A DNA stretch of 64,000 nucleotides from Anaerolineae bacterium (GTDB lineage: Bacteria; Chloroflexota; Anaerolineae; Anaerolineales; UBA11579), in contig SCUK01000009.1 of assembly GCA_004297445.1 (NCBI GenBank), forward strand, positions 37,126 to 101,125, given 5' to 3'. The notes under the pieces are model-generated. The model was not told the DNA's origin. It saw only the letters and a program-made list of their open reading frames with translations, and searched no databases. This document shows positions 50,599 to 58,186 of the stretch, one piece after another. Numbering within the stretch: position 1 is the stretch's first letter; each line of letters opens with the position of its first letter. The position numbers were made by a program, and so were the translations under genes.

Positions 50599-51419
50599 GC
50601 AAGAAAACTTACCCTGCAAACGAAATCGATGCGGCCAAAAGCGTATTGATAGAACTCACCCATATGCTTGGTGAATACAGAGATTCCATCGTCCTGGTCG
50701 GCGGTTGGGTTCCAGAGATTCTGCTTACCGACTCCGCAGAACCGCACATCGGGAGTATTGATGTGGATTTGGCATTAGACCACAGGAAGATCAGCGAGCC
50801 TGGCTATAAATCGATACTGCAATTGCTTCAAGAGAACGGTTACGAGCAATCTGGCGATCAACCTTTCACTTTCTTGAGAACAGTCCCGCAGTCTGGCGCA
50901 AATTCGATTGTGGTGCAGGTCGATTTTCTTTCCGGAGAGGATGGAGGAACCGGTAGGGGGCGCCGCACTCAACGCGTACAAGAACTACAACCACGAAAAG
51001 CGCGCGGATGCGATCTGGCGTTTGAACATAATGTACTGGTAAGCCTGGCTGGGAGACTTCCTTCAGGCGCAAGGGACAGGGTTGAAACGAGGGTGGCCTC
51101 TATCCCGGTCTTCATTACTATGAAAGGCTTTGCCCTAAAGAACAGATTGAAGGAAAAAGACGCCTGGGACATATATTTTTGCCTTCGAAATTACCCCGGC
51201 GGAATTTCAGACTTGGCTATCGAATTCAAACTCCTGCTGGAAATTGCACTCGTGCAGGAAGCGCTATCACACATTGCTGAAGCCTTCGTTGCACTCGATT
51301 CCATTGGACCAATATTTGTAGCAGACTTTGAAGGGGTGGCAGGTGAGGAACGGGAATTGCTGATTCGAGATTCCTATGAAAGGGTCAATGAGCTCTTGCG
51401 CTTACTATCTGCTGGATGA
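50595..51419 (+). CDS. AbiEii-like nucleotidyltransferase toxin
   Basis: 274 residues. The nucleotidyltransferase signature is present: VLVGGWVPEILL with Gly36-Gly37, then SIDVDLAL with Asp56 and Asp58, and a later QVDFL strand. Relatives transfer nucleotides to tRNA 3' ends and stop translation during phage infection. ATG at 50595 overlaps the antitoxin stop and has AAAGGTGG upstream, preferred over the GTG two codons earlier. Confidence 0.87.
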   Translation: MSKKTYPANEIDAAKSVLIELTHMLGEYRDSIVLVGGWVPEILLTDSAEPHIGSIDVDLALDHRKISEPGYKSILQLLQENGYEQSGDQPFTFLRTVPQSGANSIVVQVDFLSGEDGGTGRGRRTQRVQELQPRKARGCDLAFEHNVLVSLAGRLPSGARDRVETRVASIPVFITMKGFALKNRLKEKDAWDIYFCLRNYPGGISDLAIEFKLLLEIALVQEALSHIAEAFVALDSIGPIFVADFEGVAGEERELLIRDSYERVNELLRLLSAG

Positions 51420-51498
51420 TCCCGGAGCCAGGGATTTGTGACACCCCCACTAAATCAGTATTGTATGGTTGTAAAGGGGGGATGATGAAGATAATTGC

Positions 51499-53136
51499 TC
51501 AAAACGCATTGGCAATTGAAAGCAATAGAGCAATCATCACTGCAAAGATTAGATTCGCGAAAATATAGCTGCTCAAAAAATAGATTCGCGTATTCTTGTA
51601 GCTGTCACCCTCAAGTCTAGTAATCTCACCCTCTGAAATCACATCTCTAATTCGTTCTTTTTGTTGTACATAGCTCTGATTAATCCTGAAATAGTAGAAG
51701 TATTCCATTGATAACCAATAAAGAATCATGAAAACAATTAGGTAATAAGCATATAACTTCAGTGCTATTCCCACTAATACATCAATTACGCTTTTATCTA
51801 TAATCCCCCCAATCACAACCCCAATCAAAATGCCTGCTGTACGATAGACATTAGATGTAACCTCTGAAACCACCTTGTTTATCGTCTGGTTGACATTTTC
51901 ACTAAAATTCTGAACCAGTTCAACCATTTCGCCGCGCTTGTCAAAATATCTATCGACGTTCTTCCTAATATAAACTTGGAAATTGCTCTTCGCGATTTGA
52001 AGTATGCGAGTTGCATTCTGAAGTAGTTCAGTAGTTGTATATTCAGGCTTGTTTGTTACCTCCAGTGAAATTATCTGACGGAGAATGTAAATCTTGTCAG
52101 CTGAGTAGTTTTCGAATCCCCATCTGTATGCTTCGTAGATTGAAGCCTCCCCTAGTTCCAGAGGGAATTCATCAAGGATAATTGTTCCCTTTCCAACACC
52201 ATGGAATTCGCATGAAAGGTGATTATTGGACTGCCTAGTTGCACTTGCCAAATAGACTACGGAAAGGAGTTCACAGAGAATTCTGAGAATAGCCAATAAG
52301 TCGTCTATGTCTTCAGATATTGTCTCTATGTAAAACAATTCAGGTATCAAGAATCCAGGCGAGAATTCTGATGTTGATTCCGTTTCATAGAACTTTCTAA
52401 TCTCTATCAGAGCGCTAGGTGTAAGTCTTTTCTCAGGCACCCCAATTTCGTTAAATCTCACCCAATTGTCTTTACCAACTATGAGAATGTTCGTCCCGCA
52501 ATGAACTCCGCCTTTGTCGCCAAGTAGGACTACTATTTCGTTTACTGGAAGGTGTGCATTAGAAAATGTCAGTAGTCTTTGTAGATCATTCTTCGCATTA
52601 AAGTACTTCATTAGATGCTCGTAAAAGAAAAATAGAATCACCTTTACGGCGGGATTATGAGCGAAAATCTGCGCAATCTTGTTCTTCTCAACAAATAATT
52701 CAATCCTTATGTCTGTTGATGCCCCAGCACTTCCCAGTTGATATATGGTTTCAAATACATCTTGTATTCGCAGTGGTTCTTGAAGTGAATAGGCTCGAAG
52801 TTCATCAGAGAAATGACTAAACAGCTTGTCAAATTCCTGGTCCAAGGTCGGCGGTGAGTCTCCCTCTCTTATTTCAACTTCTTTTGTAAGAGTTATTTCA
52901 CCATCGTCGCTTATTGCTACCTCAAAAGTAAGGTCTTGGATGTCAACTGAAACAGTAAATCGAATGAGATCCTGAAACGGGCTTACCCGTGCGAATAGGT
53001 TGGGGATAGTTGATTTCTTGGGAAATCCACTGAGGGAAAACTGGAGTTGGTCCAATCCTTCAGTAATGACGGGGGTTTCTTCTTCTCGCAGAGATATCAG
53101 TAAATCTGCCAGTCCCGCGGCATCTGACTTTTCCAT
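51499..53136 (-). CDS. Large protein with C-terminal membrane anchor, unrecognised
   Basis: 545 residues. About 410 soluble residues of mixed alpha/beta character are followed by a short coiled-coil-like stretch (GEMVELVQNFSENVNQTINK) and three to four hydrophobic helices (about 428-445, 450-475 and 520-543) near the C-terminus. No catalytic motif recognised. AT-rich. It starts five bases after the stop of the NdpA-like gene, implying a two-protein system. The setting between a toxin-antitoxin operon and an integrase suggests defence; the Kiwa system also pairs a membrane protein with a DUF4868 protein, but the membrane partner there is much smaller. Confidence 0.6.
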   Translation of the reverse strand: MEKSDAAGLADLLISLREEETPVITEGLDQLQFSLSGFPKKSTIPNLFARVSPFQDLIRFTVSVDIQDLTFEVAISDDGEITLTKEVEIREGDSPPTLDQEFDKLFSHFSDELRAYSLQEPLRIQDVFETIYQLGSAGASTDIRIELFVEKNKIAQIFAHNPAVKVILFFFYEHLMKYFNAKNDLQRLLTFSNAHLPVNEIVVLLGDKGGVHCGTNILIVGKDNWVRFNEIGVPEKRLTPSALIEIRKFYETESTSEFSPGFLIPELFYIETISEDIDDLLAILRILCELLSVVYLASATRQSNNHLSCEFHGVGKGTIILDEFPLELGEASIYEAYRWGFENYSADKIYILRQIISLEVTNKPEYTTTELLQNATRILQIAKSNFQVYIRKNVDRYFDKRGEMVELVQNFSENVNQTINKVVSEVTSNVYRTAGILIGVVIGGIIDKSVIDVLVGIALKLYAYYLIVFMILYWLSMEYFYYFRINQSYVQQKERIRDVISEGEITRLEGDSYKNTRIYFLSSYIFANLIFAVMIALLLSIANAF

Positions 53137-53141
53137 TTTAG

Positions 53142-54212
53142 CTACTTTTCGTAGTCGATTTGTATGGTCGAGCTTAGTGTTCGAATCAAAATCTGAGCCT
53201 GATTATCACCATCATCAACGGAAAGTATTCTACGCAGTTGATCGACAGGACCCACAATTCGAATCTTGTTCAAGTTGGGATCAGTAAAGGTTATTACAGC
53301 GTTTCTCAGGTTTTTAGGTGTTCTTCTTTCAAGAACGCCTTGAGGAATGTCTAGTTCGCCTAGTCTGTCTTCTGAACTAATAAACTGGACAAGGTCATTT
53401 CTGTCAATTTGAGCATCGCCATATAACCTTGACTCTATTGCAGCGGTCGCAGCAAATACTGAAGTTACATTTCTATTCTCAGCGCGGAGCCTTTCAAAAA
53501 AAGGTAGAGTGTTCTCAGTTTTGTATGGGAGGTCATGAATTGGAGAGTACGCGCGCAAGTGTTTTACCAAGTTTCCAACTTGATGGTCATCGCTCTTCTT
53601 CGATACCAACCCCAAAAATTGTTTGGAGAAGTATTCTGCAGGCGGATCATCAATGCCTTTCAATTGGCTATCAGTAACTTTAACGTGAAACTTGGGTTTT
53701 GTAGGGTGTGGAGATATTGCTGCCTTCTGTACTTTTGCATCTAGGAGATTTTCAACATCTTCAACAGTGATCTGAGTCAGATTCTTACTTCTGAGTCTCA
53801 CGAAGCTTTCATCTCTCTTGTATATCTTCAGAATTACAAGATACGCTGGGCCATTTTCGACCACCACGCGCGAAACAACCAATAACCCATCAGAGGCCTG
53901 GTTAGGAGTTACCGCATAAAGATGCCTGGCAATCCTAACACTCGCCTGATAGAAATCTGGCTGGTCGTCGATTATCGCCTCGGCTTCTGTGCGAAACACT
54001 CCGACATTTGCACCAATTTCAGAATATACTGCGGAGACCGTTCGCTTTGAATCCGCCGCGTCCCACACCTTGACCATAAGACTCTTCAAGAACTGGATGA
54101 CTTCCTCTTCCAATTGCGCTATATCAAGTGCTGTGGGCGCGAGTTCGAGATTATTTCCTTTCCTATCAACATAATGAACTGCAAGTCGGTGAATACTGAA
54201 CTTGGGAGCCAT
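53142..54212 (-). CDS. NdpA/DUF4868-like nucleoid-associated protein
   Basis: 356 residues. The opening KFSIHRLAVHYVDRKGNNLEL, the middle GLLVVSRVVVENGPAYLVILKI followed by KRDESFVRL, and the late KPKFHVKVTDSQLKGIDDPPAEYFSKQFLG give the general pattern of 37-kDa nucleoid-associated proteins (NdpA/YejK), which bind DNA, and of the related DUF4868 of KwaB. This is a fold-level judgement by eye. AAGGAGGG precedes the ATG. First gene of the pair with 51499-53136. Confidence 0.6.
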   Translation of the reverse strand: MAPKFSIHRLAVHYVDRKGNNLELAPTALDIAQLEEEVIQFLKSLMVKVWDAADSKRTVSAVYSEIGANVGVFRTEAEAIIDDQPDFYQASVRIARHLYAVTPNQASDGLLVVSRVVVENGPAYLVILKIYKRDESFVRLRSKNLTQITVEDVENLLDAKVQKAAISPHPTKPKFHVKVTDSQLKGIDDPPAEYFSKQFLGLVSKKSDDHQVGNLVKHLRAYSPIHDLPYKTENTLPFFERLRAENRNVTSVFAATAAIESRLYGDAQIDRNDLVQFISSEDRLGELDIPQGVLERRTPKNLRNAVITFTDPNLNKIRIVGPVDQLRRILSVDDGDNQAQILIRTLSSTIQIDYEK

Positions 54213-54541
54213 TCGAAAAACCCTCCTTATATAACGTGGACTTAACGAATATACAGCATTGTATTGTCAAGTACCCAATTTGTGAAGTGACCTGACCCCA
54301 TTATTAGGCTCTCCCTCAATTTATGTGATTCTGGTGGGGCGGGTGTAGATTTCCTGGTTCCTGCCACCCTATTTGCTTGGAAAATTGCAATTTCTATGGG
54401 ATTTCCCAAAGACAACCCATGGTTTTTCACACAATGTGCGGAAGAGCCCATTATTAGTACCAGTTGCTATGTTAGCCCAAGCTGCTCATACTGGGAAGGC
54501 TGCCGGATGAGAAGGGTAGCTGGAGCGGGTGGCTCATCGGC
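54213..54541. other. Gene-free stretch next to integrase module 2
   Basis: No complete gene. It contains the leader of the NdpA-like gene with TATATAA near its ribosome-binding site, and the second copy of the 25-base repeat (54287-54311). From about 54476 an open frame runs into the small membrane ORF at 54542. Confidence 0.5.
54287..54311 (+). repeat. 25-base direct repeat with GACCTGACCCC core, copy B
   Basis: Identical to 42016-42040, same orientation, 12.2 kb apart. Confidence 0.75.
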
Positions 54542-54787
54542 GTGTTCGCTGTCTGGCTGCTGTGGCAGGTTGGGGCAGGCTACGTCTGGGCGATCGAAAC
54601 GGTGCTCGTGGCGGCGTTTAGGCCGGAAGCAGCGGCGTTCACCAGTCTGGCGGCGTTCATGCTGCTGTTTGGCATGATGCGCTGGGCGGCGGGGTGGGGA
54701 GTGAAGGCCGTGACGGCTCTGCTGGCCTGGGGAGCAAAGCGGGAGATGCAGAGCGAAATCCAGGAATTGATGCAACAGCCCACCTGA
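54542..54787 (+). CDS. Small two-helix membrane protein, possibly 5'-truncated
   Basis: 81 residues from a GTG start; two hydrophobic helices (about 2-25 and 33-62) and an amphipathic charged tail (KREMQSEIQELMQQPT). The frame remains open upstream to 54476 and encodes LPDEKGSWSGWLIG in front, with no ATG, which suggests loss of the original start. GC-rich unlike the preceding defence genes. It converges with the integrase gene. Confidence 0.4.
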   Translation: MFAVWLLWQVGAGYVWAIETVLVAAFRPEAAAFTSLAAFMLLFGMMRWAAGWGVKAVTALLAWGAKREMQSEIQELMQQPT

Positions 54788-54810
54788 TTTTACATAACCC
54801 AACATGATTA

Positions 54811-55992
54811 CTAATCTGCCGAACGCGCTCGCTCGCCCTGCGAAAATAGCGGCGAGTCCGAAATATCCACCGGGCTCATCAAGTCATCCATGGCCTCGCC
54901 GGCATCATCCAGCTGGTCTGGAATGAGATGCCAGTAGATATCCATGGTAATGCTTACTTTGGAATGCCCCAGTATGCGGGAAACCACAGCAACCGAAATT
55001 CCGATGTTGAGCATCATGGAAGCTGCCGTGTGACGCAGATCATGAAAGCGGATCTTGGGCAAGCCGGGGGTTTCAAGGATTTTCCGAAAGGACCGGCGCA
55101 GGTTGCAGCTCTGGATTGGCGTCCCCAGTCGGGTGGGGAAGACCAGATCCAGGTCTGCCCAGGCTGGCCCCGCTCGCCGCTGCATCTCAAAAACCGCGTC
55201 TCGGTGGGCCCGTAGCACAGCCAGGGTGTGCTCTCCAAGTCTTACGGACCTGCGACTGCGGCGGGTCTTGAGATCCTTCAGTTGATAGCTGCTGCCCTTG
55301 TACCAGAGCGCCTGCCGAACGATCCGCAAGCGGCCGGTTTTCCAGTCCAGGTCAGACCATTTCAGGCCCAGCAGTTCAGCCTGCCGCATCCCGGTGTTAA
55401 TCGCCAGGTAGTAGATCGGACAATGCGGATCATCGACTTCCTGCGCCGCCGAGAGCAGGATCTGAATCTGATCTTCGGTCAGGATCTGCATTTCCGTTTC
55501 TTCCGGCTTTGGCGCGGTCACCGACTGGCAGGGATTGCGCCCGATGAGACCCAGTTTCAGGGCATGGTTGAAAGCAGCATTCAGGGTCTTGTGGATCATT
55601 CGCACGGCATGGGCGCTCTTGCCTTTGCTCAACAGCTGGCTGTACAAACTCTGGATCATGTCCGGGCGGATGTCCATCAGCTTGAAATTTCCCAGAAAGG
55701 GGACCACGCCATTTTTCAGCGTCCGGGTGTACAGATAGAGGGTCGATAGCGAGCGCGAGGTCCGTACAATTTCAAGCCATTGGGCCAGGAACGCGCTCAG
55801 GGTAATTTTCGCCCCTTGATACGTAACGCCTTGATCAATGTTCCGGATGGTTTCTTTTATCCAGGCATGGCACTCAGCCCGGGTCCTGGCGCGGAAGCTG
55901 ATGCGCCGGCCGTTCAGGCTCACCTGAGCGCGAAAGGTGCCATTCTCAGTTTCGAAAGTGGTGCCTTCATGGTTCCCGCGCCGCTTGCCCAT
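54811..55992 (-). CDS. Tyrosine integrase (module 2)
   Basis: 393 residues. Catalytic residues occupy the same numbers as in module 1: Arg203 (NTGMRQAE), His317/Arg320 (HDLRH), His343 (LGHSK) and Tyr353 (DIYWHL). N-terminal arm-binding and core-binding domains are intact. The two integrases align without gaps for about 360 residues but differ clearly, so they are diverged family members, not a fresh duplication. No tRNA lies at its 3' side. It is 27 bases downstream of its xis gene. Confidence 0.94.
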   Translation of the reverse strand: MGKRRGNHEGTTFETENGTFRAQVSLNGRRISFRARTRAECHAWIKETIRNIDQGVTYQGAKITLSAFLAQWLEIVRTSRSLSTLYLYTRTLKNGVVPFLGNFKLMDIRPDMIQSLYSQLLSKGKSAHAVRMIHKTLNAAFNHALKLGLIGRNPCQSVTAPKPEETEMQILTEDQIQILLSAAQEVDDPHCPIYYLAINTGMRQAELLGLKWSDLDWKTGRLRIVRQALWYKGSSYQLKDLKTRRSRRSVRLGEHTLAVLRAHRDAVFEMQRRAGPAWADLDLVFPTRLGTPIQSCNLRRSFRKILETPGLPKIRFHDLRHTAASMMLNIGISVAVVSRILGHSKVSITMDIYWHLIPDQLDDAGEAMDDLMSPVDISDSPLFSQGERARSAD

Positions 55993-56019
55993 GCCGTGCT
56001 ACCTTTCAGCGCCCTTTTC

Positions 56020-56235
56020 TCACAGTTGACCGAAATGATCCGGCAGGGGCGAAAGGTTCTGGAGAATGAAGGCTTCCAGATCTTCGGGACGTACCCGCCG
56101 GGCGGTGCCAATGGTCACCGATTGAATCTCGCCGCGGCTGATCAGGGCATAGGCGTGCGATTTGCAGATGTTCAGCCGCTTGGCCACATCCACCGCTCTC
56201 AACAGATTGCCCGACGGTTGTGATTTATCATTCAT
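56020..56235 (-). CDS. Excisionase-like helix-turn-helix protein (module 2)
   Basis: 71 residues: LLRAVDVAKRLNICKSHAYALISRGEIQSVTIGTARRVRPEDLEAFIL, listed here as HTH (about 12-35) and wing (about 38-60). Paralogue of 40117-40338. Its ATG overlaps the TGA of the upstream recombinase gene (ATGA), and GGAGAA inside that gene's end is its ribosome-binding site, so it belongs to the recombinase operon. Confidence 0.85.
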   Translation of the reverse strand: MNDKSQPSGNLLRAVDVAKRLNICKSHAYALISRGEIQSVTIGTARRVRPEDLEAFILQNLSPLPDHFGQL

Positions 56236-57491
56236 GATTGTTCTCCTGTTGGTGGGGTTGAAATCTCACACGCGTCCTGATACGCCGTGAGACAGTCTGA
56301 TACGCCGGCGCGCGCTTCTGCATCCGTCTCAACTTGACTTAATTTGTCCCAGCCCGCGCCAGCCCGGATGCGCGCCAGCACCAGGGCATGGGCCTCGGCC
56401 AGCGTCAGCCGCCCGTTCGCCTGGCCGGCCGCCGCCCGCTGCTGACGCACCGCCTCGCGGCTGATGCCCTGGACCCGCGCCAGGCTGTTGGCGGTCATCC
56501 CGGCCGCCATGGCCGCCGGCGCGCTCGCCGCGTAGCGGGCCGCCAGGCACTCGGCCTGCAGCAGCGGCAGCGTGGTCAGATACGACTGGCTGGCGCTGGT
56601 CAGGCTCGTGTGCCCCAGCACCCCGATCCCTTCCAGCAGCGGTTCGCCCGCCGCCCGGGCCCGGTTGGCCCCCAGCCGGCGCAGGCCGTGTGGCGTCAGT
56701 CCCGGGCAGGCGGCGTCCAGCGCCCGCCGCAGCTGGTTCTCAGTGGCCTGTCCGGGCGGCATGTCGGCCGGGTTGAAGAACGGGTCGGACGGAACGGCCC
56801 CGGCGGCCTGGCGTGCCGCGAGGTAGGCCGCCAGCATGGCACGCCAGGCGGGGGGCAGCTCAGCCGACACCGTGCGCAGCTTGTCCCCCTTGCCCCACAC
56901 AAATACCACGACCCGCGAGCTGCACAGCCACACATCCCCCAGGCGCAGCCGGGCCGGCGACTCGATCAGGCGCAGCCGCAGGCTGACGGCCAGCACGGCC
57001 CAGAGCCGGTCGGCTGCGGAGCCGTTGAGGTCCGCCAGGACGCGCTCGAATTCGTGCGTTCCCACCAGTCGGTAGGGGAGGCGCGCCCGCTTGCCGTAAA
57101 CCGCCAGACCGGCCGGCCGCGACTCGCCCGGGGCCAGCTGGCGCCACAGGCTGCGCAGGCTGCTGTAGAGCGGGGCCGTCCCGCCGGTGCCCGGCAGGCC
57201 GTCCAACTCGCCCGGCTGCAGCGCGGCCAGAGCCACGCGCAGGTCGTCCGGTCGCTGGCGTTCCAGGAAGGGCAGCAAGCGGTCCAGCTGGTTGTGGCGG
57301 CTGGCCGGCGTGCGCCGGGTCGCCAGGAACGCCAGCGCCTGTTCGACGGCCGGCGCCTGTTCGGCGACCGGCAGGGCGGCGTGGGCCGCCTGGGCGGCGG
57401 CCAGGAGTTCATCGTGCGAGCTGCCGGGTCGGGTCGGATCGGTGGCGGTGCGCAGGGCGGCGAGCACCGCCAGGGCGGGGTCGCTCAGCAT
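56232..57491 (-). CDS. Tyrosine recombinase with C-terminal helix-turn-helix
   Basis: 419 residues from the ATG at 57491, which overlaps the end of the previous gene by seven bases. The catalytic domain shows Arg174 region (SLRLRLIESPARLRLGD), Lys201/Lys204 (WGKGDK), His268 and Arg271 (HGLRR), His294 (LGHTS) and Tyr304 (SQSYL). After it comes a helix-turn-helix (MTANSLARVQGISREAVRQQ). Very GC-rich. Likely one of the transposition recombinases of a multi-recombinase element. Confidence 0.8.
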   Translation of the reverse strand: MLSDPALAVLAALRTATDPTRPGSSHDELLAAAQAAHAALPVAEQAPAVEQALAFLATRRTPASRHNQLDRLLPFLERQRPDDLRVALAALQPGELDGLPGTGGTAPLYSSLRSLWRQLAPGESRPAGLAVYGKRARLPYRLVGTHEFERVLADLNGSAADRLWAVLAVSLRLRLIESPARLRLGDVWLCSSRVVVFVWGKGDKLRTVSAELPPAWRAMLAAYLAARQAAGAVPSDPFFNPADMPPGQATENQLRRALDAACPGLTPHGLRRLGANRARAAGEPLLEGIGVLGHTSLTSASQSYLTTLPLLQAECLAARYAASAPAAMAAGMTANSLARVQGISREAVRQQRAAAGQANGRLTLAEAHALVLARIRAGAGWDKLSQVETDAEARAGVSDCLTAYQDACEISTPPTGEQS

Positions 57492-58186
57492 GGCGTGTCT
57501 CCGTTCCAGGGCTGGCGGACGCTTTCCAGCAGGGCCGCCGCGTGGGCCTGCTCCAACTGCGCCGGCAGCGGGGCGCTGGCCGGCAGCAAACCGAGCAGGG
57601 CGTGCAGCACGTCCAGCGGGTACACCCGGGTGAGCAGCCAGCGCCCGCAGGCGCGAAACTCGGCCAGGGTCGGGCGGTAGGGCAGCCCGCAACGGACGGC
57701 CAGCCGGGCCAGGTAACTCTGCTGCAATCCGACCAGCTGGCGGGCCGAGCAATCCGGCGGGGCCAGGCGTTCGTCAGTCGCCAGCGATCCGAGAGCCCGG
57801 TGGCGGGTCGGGCGCCCGGCCATCGCTTTTTCCACCAGCAGCGCCAGGGCGAACCCGACCGGCGGGGCCAGGTACAGCGGGTAGTACAGCCGGCCGTGGC
57901 GGCGGGTCAGCCACAGCGCTTCGCCGGGCGGCCGCGCCAGGGCCGGGGCCACCTGGCCCCAACTGAGTTCGCGGATCAAGGCAGGCCCGTGTGGCCCGCA
58001 TAGCCCGCCGAGCGTCGACTGGGCCAGCAGCCCGAAGCGGGCGAATGCGTCGGCGCGGCTGGCCGGGGGCGCTCCCGGCCCGGGGGCCAGGTCGGCCAGC
58101 AGGCCGTCCAGCAGCGCCTGGTAATGGAGCTCCGGCACGGTCGCCAGGGCGCGCGGGCTGATGTAGTCGTTGGGATTCAGGTCCAT
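57485..58186 (-). CDS. Recombinase-operon protein of 233 residues, unknown
   Basis: Starts at the ATG 58186, overlapping the previous gene by 10 bases, and ends overlapping the next by seven, so it is translationally locked between two tyrosine recombinases. Mostly helical with an R-x-R-H-G-R-L-Y-Y-P-L-Y stretch near residue 95. No Arg-His-Arg-Tyr catalytic pattern seen; it could be a degenerate third recombinase or an architectural subunit. Confidence 0.65.
   Translation of the reverse strand: MDLNPNDYISPRALATVPELHYQALLDGLLADLAPGPGAPPASRADAFARFGLLAQSTLGGLCGPHGPALIRELSWGQVAPALARPPGEALWLTRRHGRLYYPLYLAPPVGFALALLVEKAMAGRPTRHRALGSLATDERLAPPDCSARQLVGLQQSYLARLAVRCGLPYRPTLAEFRACGRWLLTRVYPLDVLHALLGLLPASAPLPAQLEQAHAAALLESVRQPWNGDTPC

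Noticed and set aside
51464..51475. TATGGTTGTAAA resembling the arm of the abiEi palindrome
   Set aside because: The match is only about ten bases in AT-rich DNA and has no symmetric partner; treated as chance.
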